DNA from: Rehmannia glutinosa
Taxonomy: Eukaryota; Streptophyta; Magnoliopsida; Lamiales; Orobanchaceae
Reading direction: 5' to 3'
DNA length: 64,000 bases
NCBI GenBank assembly: GCA_016081115.2
Contig: JABTTQ020003458.1
Location: forward strand, 148,647 to 212,646
Positions 25,909-38,428 of the stretch are shown in pieces (within the stretch, counting starts at the first letter, position 1; every line of letters starts with the position of its first letter). Below the pieces are notes generated by a model, which was not told where the DNA came from, searched no databases, and was given only the letters and a program-made list of their open reading frames with translations. A program made the translations under genes and the position numbers.

Positions 25909-27116
25909 AAGCGAGAATGTGGCAATAAAAGATTAGTTTTGTAGTGGAGTTTTTCCACATATGAATACGGCTTGAAGAGGGTTTATCACGCGGAATCTTG
26001 TCCTCTGTTCCATACTTGTCCAATCCCCACAACCGCATTCTCATACAACGAATGCATTGTAGTGATGGTTTTTTTGTAGTATTCCTTATAAAGGCAAGCA
26101 TTTCCGCATGATTCGATATAATTGTCAAATGCTTAGACAACAAACAATACTTACTTATGTTACAAAAGATAACATATAAATTTATAAAAAAAAATCAAAT
26201 CAAAATAAATAATGTCATTTAATTAGGAAGTAGTTACCAGTTAGATCTCATCAACTTGGTAATAGAATAAAAAAAGAGGGATAGTTGTGTGATTCAACAC
26301 CAAATGCTCTATCACACTTGCGATGGAACGATAATAATTCATTTTCCTACTGCTAGTCTGCTAATAACACTAAAGAAACAAAGCCCCCAAAATTTCATGA
26401 CATCATCTTTGACCGCTAATATCATCATACTACATTCACAATTCAGAGTTCGGACACTATACAAAAGAAAGAAAATGGGATCACTCATCATCAGTCCACT
26501 GCTAAAAGTTGCCACTTTGCTAACTACTATGAAGCTGATCTACAAGTATGTAGGACTCAGATGCTTCTTATGTACCGAAAACATGGTTTTACAGTGAAAA
26601 CATTACAAGAAAGATTTTTCCCATAAAAAACTTTTGAACGGTTAATGACAAATTAAGCAGTTGATGGAAAAGCAAAACGCAAAGTAGCATTTAACAAATG
26701 TATTCGGGAAAAGCAGAATACATTTCCATAGTTTGTGTACCTAAAGTATGTAGATGAAGAGGCTTGAAGCATGATTCGAGAATCGGGGCCGGGGATGTGC
26801 TTTCTTTCTTGAGCTACAACAAGAAATCGCTTGAGCGGCGCGAGTGACAGTGAGTGAGGGCAAAAGTTGTTTTGGTTGAGTGAATTAGCTCAACCGTGGC
26901 TCTTTTCTTATTTGATGATATTATCTTATGCTTCACTTTTCTGTCTCCCCTCCACGAATGCAACATAAGTACCAAATGGGGGAAAATCGTACCTTCACAT
27001 ACATCAGGAAATATGCAACGTGTCAATATCCCATTGCTTTCTTTTCAAATAATTTATTTTTCTTCATTTTCGTGATTTGTGGGAAAATAAAAAAACAAAA
27101 TAAAAAAGGCCGAAGG
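25909..27116. other. Gene-poor flank with old repeats
   Basis: Sequence continues the pre-insertion locus from 16015. 26120-26420 is similar to 11620-11990 in direct orientation and 26410-26535 is inverted to 15465-15605. A GC-richer patch at about 26760-26900 has no recognisable product. No gene supported. Confidence 0.5.
26410..26535 (+). repeat. Inverted repeat arm, right copy
   Basis: Reverse-complement partner of 15465-15605, carrying the GSLIISPLLK frame on the plus strand. Confidence 0.6.
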
Positions 27117-28673
27117 TTATTTTATTGGGCCCAAAGTCCAATTCATAAACTTTAAATATACATAATAATATCTTGTGCAATCATCGATAAAAGTAACAAA
27201 ATACTTTTTCCCACATCTAGTTTGCACAAACTTTAAATCACATATATCACTGTGAATTAACTCTAGAGGTTCAGTATCTCTTTCCACCGAGTGGAATGGT
27301 GTTTTGGCCATTTTTGCTTTAACACATATTTCACACTTATGATGTGAATCTATTTTAAAATTAGGCAGTAATTTCAAGTTTACTAACCTTTTCAAAGTGT
27401 TAAAATTCATATGTACTAATCTAACATGCCATAAATTTGAACACTCAAGCAAATAAGAAGAAACATTAATTTTATTACTTTCAAAGTTTCAGAGTACATT
27501 CATTACATTCATCTTGAACATTTCATTTTCTAAGTACCCATTCCTATGAGCGCCCATTTTTCATAAGTACAAATTTTTTAGCCTCAAATACTAGTCTAAA
27601 CCCCTGCGCTTGACTAACAACGGTCCTGACTAAATTCTTCCGAATGTCTGGAACATGAAGGACATCAACGAGGGTCATCTCCTTGCCCAAAAATTTCAGA
27701 AGTTGCATGATTTCCCATGATAACTTCATTCCCTTGATAGGAGTATACATTGAGAACATGTCTTTGTCGGAGCATATGTGGTGTGTGGCACCTTTGTCCA
27801 CCCACCATTCTCTCGGGTTATTCACCATGTAGCACATGTTGGCTTCAAACACAACAACCGAGAGATCAAGCTCGGACATATCAATTGGCCTTTGTTTTGT
27901 CCTCGGTCACATATACCTTGTGATTCGGCTTTCCTTGATTGAAGCGATTCTCTTTGTACTTTTAGCCTTCCCCTGTTTCGACCATTCCCTGGGTGTTTTA
28001 TTTTCTTGCTAGTATTGAGCTCCACCAAGCTTGCCAGACCTAATTTAGACTTGCGATTGTCTTCTTGAATTCACAATCTGAGAATTAAGTCTTCAAGCCC
28101 CATCTCCTTCCGCTTATGCTTCAAGTAGTTTTTAAAATCCTTCCACAAAGGCGGTAGTTTCTCTATAATAGCAACTACTTGAAAGGAATCACTCAACACC
28201 ATTCCATCGCAATTATATCGTGCATAATGAGTGAATCTCTTGAACTTGATGATCACCGTCTTGGTGTCAACCATCTTAAAAACAAGGAATTTATCGATAA
28301 TAAATTTTTTTGTCGGCATCTTAAGTTTTATACTTCTTTTCTAAAGAGCTCCACAACTCTTTAGCAATTTTCTTGAACAATACATATTATACGATGTGTT
28401 GTCGGTCAATTTGAGAATGTAGTTCCTGCATAGGAAGTCGCTTTGACTCCAAGCATAGAACGCCATTCTCTTCTCTTTATCAGTCTCCTCTTCCCCCACA
28501 GTTGGAGCATCCTCTGTCAGGAAACGAGCAAGCTTCAGAGTAGTAAGATAGAACAATATCTTCTGTTGCCATCTTTTGAAATCTGAACCACCAAACTTCT
28601 CTGATTTCTCTCTCGGTGCTTGTGCTGGAATTAATAGTGTTGGAACTGATGATTTTGAAGCCATTTGATACAC
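27117..28673 (-). pseudogene. Truncated Copia gag-protease-integrase
   Basis: Minus-strand Copia remnant downstream of its own 5' LTR. Gag begins about 28661 (MASKSSVPTLL) with the UBN2 core (RWQQKILFYL); a second gag segment lies at 28319-28071. Protease is at about 27815-27785 (WWVDKGATHHIC, with K where the catalytic DSGA serine is usual). GAG-pre-integrase HVRLVHMN is at about 27435 with a downstream CEICVKAKM finger. The integrase start HSDICDL and FVTFIDDCTRYYYVYL end at about 27165, and the element is cut there. RT, RNase H and 3' LTR are absent. It is interrupted by several frameshifts and cannot be active. Confidence 0.85.
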
Positions 28674-28694
28674 AAAATAATTCCGTCATAAAAT

Positions 28695-29841
28695 TGTTGG
28701 AAAAACTGGGTTGGTGTATATCAAACGTCTACGAAAATTTGAGCAGAGTAATAGACAGAAAGTCGAGGCAAGAGTTGGACTCTTTGCCTTTAAAACAAAA
28801 TTACCACGCTCATGGTGTTAACGAAAATTAGCAATCGCCTCCCAAGATACAACGACTTACGTCTTGTGATAGCAACACTATAAATCACAAGACATTTCAA
28901 ACTTTATAGTGTTTTGATATCTCAGAACTTATGCAGAATGCTAGAGAATTTCGAAAATTTTCAAGTGATGAAATGAGTTCTGGGGACTCCCTTTTATAGA
29001 GCCTCATATGCCTTTTCAAACTGGGTGCGACCCCTGGTTCGATCAACCAGGACTGTCAAATTGCACCCTGTGATCAACAGTTGCGATCTGATGGTCCAAA
29101 TCGGATCCAGCTGAAGGTACACGCCCCTTGGCATGCACCTCTGCACACAGGACAATCGTGTCCAGTCATGGTGCCCCATCAGCGAACAAACGCATCCAAT
29201 CAGCGCCACGTGTCTGCACTCGGACGACTTTACTAAGTCATTGCCACCTGAGCTGCCTTGCCATGTCACCGAGCCACTGCACTGAATCTTGGTTCGATTT
29301 TTCAAAACTTTAAGCCTCCTCAAAGCTCCTCACGATGAGGCATACGTGCGAAGTGCAAAGTGTGCCTCTAAAGCACCCAATGCGACTATATGCGACGTGC
29401 GTGGGCCAGGGCCCGTACCCAGCTCCGACTCGGATGGTTCTCCGCATCGTCCTTGGTGCTTTTTGAGCTAGCCAAAGGCTAGTCAAAGTTGACTTGGTCC
29501 ACTAGGGTGTACCATAAGGAGCTCCACATGATTACTCTTTATTAGTGATGAAGCTCTTTATAAACTAGTCAAACATTTAATATGTTTCCTATGTGGAATA
29601 TGACTTTTCATATTCCCACCCTTTTATATTCCATAAATAAAAGACATTTTAAATGGCTAACTTCATGCATTTATTTATCATTCACCCGACAATGGTTTTG
29701 AGAAATGCAAAATATTTAACTCATCTACCCGCGGTGTAGATTACGTTTATCTCATTTATTTCTTATATCGAATAAATGAACCCACTTAAATAATTGGTCA
29801 AAATCGGGTCAAAACCCAATTTCTTAAAACCAATTTCAACA
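28695..29841 (-). repeat. 5' LTR of the truncated minus-strand Copia
   Basis: 1,147 bp; minus strand starts TGTTGAAATTGG and ends TTTTCCAACA, a TGTTG/CAACA terminal repeat. A TATA box GCTCTATAAAAGGG is at about 28990-29003 on the minus strand. Gag starts about 34 bases after it on the minus strand. Open frames at 28994-29471 are LTR sequence. Confidence 0.7.
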
Positions 29842-30889
29842 AAAACTATCTAGAAACAAAGAGAAACTAAAACACTAAGAAAAAGGAAATGACAAAACAA
29901 AATAAAGAAGCCCACCAGGAAGGCAGCCCCTCCCTCTATACATCGCAGTCGTCCACCCCCATCAGCCGACCCTGTCGAGCACCACACGACTGCCACAGCC
30001 ACACCCCAAACAAGGACACACCACCATAGATCCGAAACTCGATCCTCCAAAGCTCCACCATCACTGACATCCATGGAGATTGAGGAAAAATCGTAGATTT
30101 GGGGCAAAAAGAAACACCCCAATCCAGATCTAGACAACAAAAGCATATGGATGGGGGAAGGGGCCGATGGCAGGGGAGGGCTGGAAGGGAAGGTGTACTG
30201 CGGTAGAGAGAGGGAGAGCAAGACCATCGATATTTTCTTTGGTTTATAGAGAGGATTTTTTTCGGGTTTTAGAAAGAGAAGTTTTTCTAATCCCAGAGTC
30301 TCATAGATATAGAAAGACACAATTAGCCATTGCACAAATAGAAACCAACTTCATAAAGGAGGAGAACATGAAATGACAGACAAGAGAATGTGGAGTGTGC
30401 ATAAAACATGTTCTATTCTATCGTAGGTAAATTCCATCACGGCTTTACTAAATTTCAATAACTCTAAAGAACTCAAAGGCATCCAAATATAATACTTGCT
30501 TAAAAACAACACACGAGAAAAATGAGGTCAACACAAAATGAAACATATTTCTGATTAATAATAATCAGATCAAATACGCAGCACAAAACCGTCATTACAA
30601 AAGTATCGATCTGAACAAAAAAGATGTTGATCCTCTAATGGACAGTTTGAATACTTTTACCCCAAAACAAAATAGGTGACCCAAAAAAAAAAAGGGTGAC
30701 GGCTGCAAGCATTAGCACTCAAAAGGAAAACAAAATTGAAGCCATGAATGTCCAGTAATTTTATCAGAAATTTCGAAACAAATTACACCAGAGAATAACA
30801 TAAGTCGCACTTTGATAAATCAATTGTGTATACGGACTTCCGTTCAGGACCATTATCTCTATCATTTGACTCAACAATGTAGAGCGTCA
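29842..30889. other. Unassigned spacer; weak 161-codon minus-strand frame
   Basis: Lies between the Copia LTR and the LINE 3' region. A minus-strand frame at 30335-29850 is low-complexity (runs of L, S, F, V and P) without a domain; I do not call it a gene. The remainder is A-rich on the plus strand, with an 11-A run near 30687. The LINE 3' end should be near 30870-30890, but no clear poly(A) tail is visible. Confidence 0.4.
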
Positions 30890-30892
30890 AAC

Positions 30893-33800
30893 CTAAAAGA
30901 CAAAAACCCTTTTTGTTTTTGCGAAACGATAGTTTTTATATCCACCCAAACTCAATAAAAGATCCCTTACAACAGTAGTAGTCGATCGACTATAACAACC
31001 TTTCTTGTACAAACAAACAATAAGAAAGGAAAAGGCCACCTGAGGCGTAGAAAATCGAAACAAACAAAAGACAAGGATGCCAAAAGACATCCAATAATCG
31101 ACAACAAGAAATTGAAAAATACAAAGATCGATTAAAACATAGCTAGGAGACCCAATAGTAATCGGTCCCTTTGTAAGCCTTCGTAGTCGAGAATCGTATA
31201 ATTCCATCCACCAAAAAGCAAGTCATCCTCCAACAAAGAAGCTCAAAAGAATCCATTTGATCTAGATAACACCGGATCCTAAATCCATCACACTTGCGGC
31301 TGAACCCAAAAAAGAACACGGATCTCGGACAAATCCTATATCTACTCAAGATAAGTGGATAACATTGATTTTCCCAAGATTGATCCAATGAAAAAACCGA
31401 GAAGCAACCAAGAAAAACACAAAATAAAAAAGCGAGAATCATGAATGACAGAATTCCTCCCATTCTCTCTTTGCCCCTCTGGCAACGGCTTTTTTGTGAG
31501 AGGTTTGATTTTTTTTGAAACACCCACAAATTCCGAGTTTTCCATAACCACCACGAGAAGATAGCCGTAAGTGCGCCCGATCCCGACACATATCTTCTTT
31601 CTTCATAGAACAAATTTGTTGCCACCAAGATGAAAAACACCGAGTATCCTGTTGAATCCGTCCCCAAGATATAGGTGCATGCTTCCAAAATAATTTAGCT
31701 CTTTGACAATGAAAGAGTAAATGTTCCATTTTCTTCAAACATCACCACATCCATCACAAATAGGGTCGATTTTCACCCCTTTTTGAATCGAGTTTATCTT
31801 TTGTAGGCAAACAATTGTGGATACATTTCCATAAGAAATGCCCAATCTTGCCTTTAGCTTCAACTTCCAAGTTCTCTTCCACATTTCTTTTTCTCCCTCC
31901 CGGTCAAACTACCTTACGGATGATCCTTCAACAAGGCATTTGTTGACAAAATTGCTCTATATGCAGATTGAATCGAATACAAACCATTTGAAGTAAAATG
32001 CCGAGAAAATCCTATCCCTAGTGCCGGACCTCCAACATGCATTTTGAGAATATCATTAGCTTGATCTTGAGGAAAAAGCACGAAAATAATATCGAGAATT
32101 CAAGAGGACCCTGAATTACACATAAGCTCATTAGCCCAAGTAAAATTTTTTGCTTCCGAATTCAAAGGGATTGGAATTAAATTAAGAGAGACCAACCCAT
32201 GGAGATTCCCGATTTTAATAGTTTTACCATCCCCAACAATGACTCACAGATCCCAACTTAAGGACATATCTAGCTTGGATCCAACTTTTCCAAATCAAGA
32301 CGCATTATTCTTAGGATCCACATTGAGTATACCACCATGAGGGAAATATTTAAAGACGGAGTAACTTGCTAACAAGTCGATTTGGCCGAGTAATTAAATT
32401 CCACAAGTTTTTAGCAAGTAGAGCATCATTAAAGGCACAAATATCCTTAAAACCTAAACCCCATCTTCCTTATTTTTTGTCAACTTATCCCATCTTACCC
32501 AATGAATTTTCCGTTGACCATCACCCTGCGAACCCCACCAAAATCTAGCAAAAATGTTACTCAAAGCTTTACAAACACCTTTCGTGAGTTTATAACAAGA
32601 CATAACATATACGGGGAAGAGCACTCAAGATGGATTTAATGAGCACCTCTCTTCCCCGCCTGGATCGAGAAACACAGACTTCCAATTCTCCACCTTATTT
32701 TTAGCCACCTCCAACACATATCTAAAAACATCCGACTTAGATCTACCAATGATTAGAGGTAACCCAAGATGTTTGATTTTCCATTGTTCTTTAATACCAC
32801 TCAAAATATTGCAAACCGAATCTTTAATCCGAGAAGAGATATTTTTGCTAAAAAAACATAAGATTTCTCCAAGTTAACTAATTGCCCAGGAAAACAGAAT
32901 TTATCCAATAAGTTTCGAACATTCATTGCTTGATTTAAAGAAGCCTCACAAAATAAGAGTGAATCATCGGCAAAAAAAAAAGATGGGTAACAATAAGGCG
33001 AGTTCTACAAATTTTAATCCGAGAAAATTTGCATTGAGATTTAGCTTGATGGATTAAATTAGAAAAAGCCTCCGAAAGAATAAGAAAAAGGTAGGGAGAA
33101 AGAGGATCTCCCTGTCGAATACCCATAGTAGGAAGAACATAGCCACAAGTACTACCATTAATAATAAAGGAAAAAGAGGCCGAAGATATACAAGTAAGTA
33201 CCCAATTGGAAAAGGTTATAGGAAATCCCATTTTATCCATAACCATTTTCAGAAAATACCACTCCACCCTATCATACGCTTTAGCCATGTCAAACTTTAG
33301 CGCCATAAACCCTTTAGAGCCGTGTCTAAGATTATTGAGAAAATGAAAACACTCATGAGCAACAACAATGTTATCAGAAATGTGCCGCCCCTGGATGAAG
33401 GCTGTTTGGCTTTCAGAGATGCAATTAGGAAGACAAGGCTTTAATCTATTGGCAATGATTTTAGAAATGACCTTATAGACCACATTGCAAAGGCTAATGG
33501 GTCTATAGTGACTGATAGCCGTGGGGTTCCTAATTTTAGGAATTAGAGTGATTAAAGTGTGATTCATGCTTTTCAAGAGCTTGACAGAATGAAAGAAATT
33601 ACGAACAGCATTACAAATATCACTACTAACAATAGGCCAGAAAGTTTGAAAAAAATAAGGAGTCATACCATCAATACCGGGAGATTTGTGAGGGTGAAGC
33701 TCAAAGAGTGCAGCTCTAATCTCCATGTCTTCCCTTTGCTCTAGTAAGCCAAGTTTTCGTGTATTTTCAATAGATTGGTAATTCCTTCCAAAATAGAATG

Positions 33801-35010
33801 ATCAACGAGGAGGGTGGGAGGTGCTAAATAGATCCTTATAAAAATCGCCACTTCTTTTTCAATTTGGGAAACAGAGCGCAAACTCTACCATCACCGAGAT
33901 TAATCTAGCAATACAATTATTCGTCTTTGAATCACACTTGCATGAAAGAAGCTAGTATTCCTATCCCCTTCCTTAAGCCAAGTCACTCTAGATTTACTGC
34001 AAAGAGCTTTCTTCATCCCGATAGGCTTTGTTAAGGTCCCTCTTCAAAGACTTCCACTCACACCAATCTCCGGCTCCCCATCGCCGCCATCTCTTTGTAA
34101 TTTTTGGTTTAATTCTTTAATCACTTTGGCGGAATTAGAGGTAGAGGATTTACACCATTTTAAAATATCCACCCTTGTTTGCTTGATTTTCGATTGGACC
34201 TTATACATTGGCGTTCCCACCGATGAGTATTCCAAGCTAAGGATACCACCTTCTCCAACCCATGCATATTATTCCATCTTTTATCATAACAAAATCTCTT
34301 CTTACCTTTACATATATCGGGAATAGCATCCAAAAAGATAAGAAGATGGTCCGAGGTGGGTCGAAAGATATGATTAACAATGACCCTGGGATATTCAATC
34401 ATCCACTAAGGGGAAGCAAAAAATCTATCAGGCGTTCTCAATATGATTCTCATCTTTCCTATTATTTGACCATGTGAATTTGTGACCCCGAATAACAAAT
34501 CCACCATCCCCATATCTCTAATAAATTGTGAAGGCATCACGGCTACCCTCGGATCTCTCCCGACCTCCATTCTTTTCACTAGCCTCCATAATATCATTAA
34601 AGTCTCCCCTAAAATCAAGATTGATCCCACTTTTCTTTAGCCGAGATCAAATATGCCCACCGATCTCTACGAACCCGAACATCGACTGAAGCATAGAAAA
34701 AAATGACCCAACAGGATTTTGAGTCAATTTCAACCTCCATTTCAAAACAAAACCTGTTGCGTATTATCTGTCTAACAGTGACTTTCGATGACCAAAACAC
34801 CAACATGCCACCACTCATACCACTAGGATCCACACTACTCCATCTATCTTCACACTTCAAATTCCTAACAACTGTTTTAATAAAAGCTTCTTTTTTTCTT
34901 GTTTCACATAAGAAGAAAATATCCGGGAATTGGAGTCTAATGATCTCCTTGATTTGCGGAATTGTAGAGGCACTTCCCACTCCTCTACAGTTCCATGTGC
35001 TTAGCTTCAT
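30893..35010 (-). pseudogene. LINE ORF2: AP endonuclease, reverse transcriptase, zf-RVT
   Basis: Starts at ATG 35010 with the endonuclease signature STWNCRGVGS and FLCETR (35010-34615). The next segments (to about 34000) are fragmentary endonuclease. RT occupies 33726-32935: HKSPGIDGM, LIPKI, HYRPISLCN, AFIQGRHISDN, KFDMAKAYDRVEW, GIRQGDPLSPYLF. The catalytic box FADDSLLFC is present but shifted one base by an A-run on the plus strand (about 32971-32980). The zf-RVT-like domain (HLLFHCQRAKLFW) is at about 31725. Further C-terminal sequence runs to about 30893. ORF2 of LINEs nicks the target and primes reverse transcription of its own RNA. The copy is not functional as given. Confidence 0.85.
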
Positions 35011-35039
35011 CTATTAATTTGGGGCCAATTAGGTGGCTT

Positions 35040-36265
35040 CCTCCACCTCCACATTCATCTCGCGTCGAGTTTGTTCCATTTTTGTCTTTTGGAATTTTCG
35101 AAAATTTCGATTCACTACTATCCCCTTCATCCACCAACTCAAGTCTCCTTTTGCTCCCACTCGTACACTTGACGAACTTGCCTTCCCTTTCATCCTCACA
35201 TCATTCTCTTTCCCAGTGCCCAACCTTTTTCCTAAAACCTGTCTTTCCTTTGAGAATTTTATTGGACATTTTCCCAACATACCTATCCTATTGGATAAGT
35301 CAATTAAGGAGCTCTATTAATTAGTTAGAGATTGGAATCTCAAGCAGTTGCTCGCCAAAGATCATCATCCATTAAGTCATGATGGATGATTCTAGTATCT
35401 TTCTCCGAATTCACCATATGATCAATAGTCTTCTCCCATTATCTCCAAATTGTTCTTTATTATTATCCACCTTGCTCTATCGAAGTCTCCCCAAACAAAC
35501 CGTAGTTACCTCTTTTCCGATAATCGTTTTGTTTGAACTTTCCTCGCTTCTTCATCACGGCCATTATTAACAGGGTTATCCTTTCGATAAGATTTTTGAT
35601 CTTTTCCTTTCCTTTCGAGATCAAAATTACTTTTCCCCTTACTTGGTGAATGGTACATAAGATCCGCTTTAATCCATTCTCCAAATTGGCCTTCTTTAAG
35701 ACAATTATTCCCAACATCTTTTTCCGCAACTCACGAAGCGGTCAGAATGGCCTATAATCCCACAATAGAAACATGTACCCATAAGATTTTCATATTTAAA
35801 ATCGACCCAAAATGATGACTCACCTAATCGAATATTAGCTCCTCTTAAAAGTGGTTTCTCAATATTTATAGTAGCCAACAATCGATGAATCGTCCTTTAA
35901 CACTCCTGTTTGAAATGAGAATATCGAAATAGCTTCAAACATTTTCCCAATCTTCATCCCCTTTTGAAGCCACCTGGTGATGGGGAGATTCCAAATTTGC
36001 ACCCACAAATTCACTTTGTGTTGAAACTTTCTTTAACAACATCCATATCATGTCTCCACTCTTTAAGCGAAGAATCGATTTTCGAACGTCCAAACACGGC
36101 CATTAAGCACTTTCCGTTTATCTTCCTCCCGGTGAAAAGCAAATTGGTAAAGGTTATGGCCAAGACAAAAACCCTTTGAATCGTCATATACTTCAAATCA
36201 AAATGTTGGAGCGATCGATTACGGAGAACGAAAATGGTTCCCCCATGAAATATTGTCATCCCCAA
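35040..36265 (-). pseudogene. LINE ORF1: DUF4283 and CCHC knuckle protein
   Basis: Fragmented minus-strand frame. 36265-36011 corresponds to a DUF4283-like region; downstream at about 36005-35930 is VNLWVQIWNLPITRWLQ, typical of the domain before zf-CCHC_4. The knuckle GTCFYCGIIGHSDR is at about 35780-35735. A basic tail follows (35729-35463). ORF1 binds LINE RNA. It lies directly upstream of ORF2, as expected. Confidence 0.75.
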
Positions 36266-36757
36266 ATGCGGGAGATAAAATTCATAGTTATAATAGAAAA
36301 ACTACATATGTAATAGTATAAAACAGAGATATATACGTCGCACGGGTAAAATATTATTTATTATAATGTTCATCACGATTCCTCCAATAGTCACAGTTCC
36401 TTGCTGATTTTTGGGTTCGTATCTCGTTGGTCCTCTCCCTTGCAGGGTTGCTACTCGTGCATATCCCTCGATTTACATCTTGTCTGGCTAAGAGGCCTCT
36501 GGTTTAGTTGGGGGTTTCACCTTTTGGGAAAAACCTTATAAAAAAAAAAAAAAGAATTGCAATCTTCAATTTCCAGCAAGATGCAATAAATTGCTTTTTG
36601 TTTTATTCAATTTTATTTTCATTTCAAAATCTTACCCTGCAAATACCTCTGCCCCTCAACCATAAACCCGTCCATATTCATAGGGTCAAACTCCATTTCA
36701 TAGATTCCATCGACTATCCTGCCCATAATACAGTCGAATTCAAGTTCTTTTTCCCAC
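36266..36757. other. Spacer upstream of MSRB
   Basis: May include the LINE 5' leader and the MSRB promoter. A 14-A run lies at about 36540-36553. No gene supported; the open frame at 36508-36762 has no family support. Confidence 0.4.
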
Positions 36758-36764
36758 TATAAAA
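36758..36764 (+). promoter_or_regulatory. TATA box of MSRB
   Basis: TATAAAA within CCCACTATAAAACCCC, 70 bp upstream of the MSRB start codon, leaving room for a short 5' leader. Confidence 0.6.
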
Positions 36765-36833
36765 CCCCGTAAACCTTTCACCCTCAAATCAAAAGACAAT
36801 TTTTTTTCAGGATTTTGCAAAAAAAATTCTAAA

Positions 36834-38428
36834 ATGGCTTCAACACCCATTTCAGTTCAGAAATCTGAGGAGGAATGGCGGGCCATTCTCACTCCTGAGC
36901 AGTTTCATATTCTCCGTGAAAAGGGCACCGAGTCCGTACTCTGACCAACACTTTTTTTTGGCTTTTGTTGTTCCAGCAATTTTTTTGGTTTGTTTGGATA
37001 TTTGGAGTTTGTGTGGGTAAAGATCCGCGAGAATTTGTGGTTTGGTTGGTTTGATTTTATGCAATTTTTGGGGTGTGATGAAATTGTTAGCTGTTAATAA
37101 ATCTTGATTTTTGCATTGTTTTTCATTGTAAACTGTTTCTGAAGAAGCTACAAGATATAGTTTTGCTTGTTATTTGTACATCATCTGCTGATAAGGCAAT
37201 TTCACATTTCTTTGATTTTGTGTGATTTGTGATTTTCAACTAAAATCATAATCATCAGGCATATGTTAGTAGGAACATATAATCATAAAATTTTGATTAT
37301 GATCTATTTCCTTACTAACTTCAGACATTCGTGGAATGTAATCTGGAATCATTTAGGTCTAATTTAGATGGGAGAATTGAAGCTAATGATTTCAAATACA
37401 TCGAACTTGTTTCGAACTCATGTTTCAAATCCTTAGTCCCTATTTTGGAACGAGGATTTCAAGTCCATCTTATATAGAGCTATTTGAAATATTTTCCACA
37501 TGCTCCCCTCAAATCCAAATCATTCCATCCAGATGCAAACTTACAGATTCTTAGGATATTTATCATTTGAGTTTTGATTTGATTTGTTACAGACATGCTG
37601 ATGCTTTTCATTTACACAGGCCTAGGGGCACCGGGCACTACGACAAGTTTTACAACGAAGGGGTCTATAACTGTGCTGGTTGTGGAACACCTCTCTACAA
37701 ATCGACAACCAAATTCAACTCCGGCTGCGGTTGGCCTGCCTTCTTCGAAGGTCTACCGGGGCTATCAACCGCTCCGTTAGTATCCTATCTTTTCCATAAT
37801 CTTATCGTTCATTTATCTCAACTCTTAGAGGTTGTTTGGTTGAGCTTATTTAAAAGATCTTATAAGGCGTTTTAGAGCTTTTAAGATGTTTAGATCTTAT
37901 TTCAAAAATAAGCTATTGAAATGTTTGAATAAAATAAGACATTTTTGTAATTAAAATGGTCGAAGTCAAATGACGTTAAAAATAAAATCATATTTTGAAA
38001 AATTAGTTGGAGTCCGTGCTTTTTCTAAAAACAGGTTATAATCTCCTCACACTTTATCTTGGGAGTTTATAAGATCTTTTTCTTTAAAAAATAACCAACA
38101 GTTATAAGTTGTCAAAAATGTTATAAGATGTTTTGAATAGCTTATAGCTCAGCCAACCAAACACCCTCTTGGTACACCCACTCAACGACATTTTGCGATG
38201 TGCATGTTATTTCAGCCGGATCCTGACGGCAGGAGGACCGAGATAACTTGTGCCGCTTGTGGTGGGCATTTGGGGCATGTCTTCAAAGGCGAGGGGCATC
38301 CCGTGCCAACGGATGAGAGACATTGTGTTAACAGCGTGTCGATAAAGTTTGTGGAGGCCCCTGTTCCTCCAGTTGCCTCTGCTCCAAAGTGTGGTTCTTG
38401 TGCTTGCAGTTCTAGGAATCAAAACTGA
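36834..38428 (+). CDS. MSRB: Methionine-R-sulfoxide reductase B, cytosolic type (3 exons)
   Basis: Repairs oxidised methionine (R-sulfoxide) in proteins. Exons I infer: 36834-36931, 37620-37775 and 38216-38428, with GT-AG introns (donors GTCCGT and GTTAGT, acceptors ACACAG and TTTCAG). The product would be about 155 residues. It begins MASTPISVQKSEEEW without an evident transit peptide, suggesting a cytosolic form. Zinc is bound by two CxxC pairs (CAGC at 51-54, CAAC at 97-100). GCGWPAF (68-74) holds the cysteine at the place of the resolving Cys in two-Cys MsrBs. The catalytic Cys122 is in RHCVNS. A short tail rich in Pro, Ala and Cys (CGSCAC) follows. Oddity: exon 2 is one G short at CTACCGGGGCTATC (37754-37767), which shifts frame before the conserved AINRSPDPDG. 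It is either an inactivating deletion or a sequence error; exon 3 is fully conserved, which favours error. Intron 2 carries a MITE. Confidence 0.92.
37827..38169. mobile_element. MITE in MSRB intron 2
   Basis: About 343 bp with inverted ends: left AGAGGTTGTTTGGTTGAGCT, right (reverse complement) AGAGGGTGTTTGGTTGGCTG. The interior is AT-rich, with repeated TATAAGATCTT/AAGATCTTATA arms that can fold back. The target duplication is ambiguous, so the superfamily is not assigned; the GTGTTTGG end recalls hAT or Harbinger families. Confidence 0.65.

Larger units (their letters stand above)
30890..36265 (-). mobile_element. L1-type LINE, minus strand, degenerate
   Basis: Order on the minus strand is ORF1 (DUF4283 plus CCHC) then ORF2 (endonuclease, RT, zf-RVT), as in plant L1 LINEs. 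The length of about 5.4 kb is near full size. Both ORFs are broken by many frameshifts. I could not identify the target-site duplication or the poly(A) tail. Confidence 0.85.

Noticed and set aside
29850..30335. 161-codon minus-strand frame
   Set aside because: Low-complexity composition, no domain, no supporting splice or promoter signal.
32366..35570. Plus-strand frames across the LINE (for example 34703-35017, 34995-35324)
   Set aside because: Antisense shadows of LINE ORF1 and ORF2 on the minus strand.
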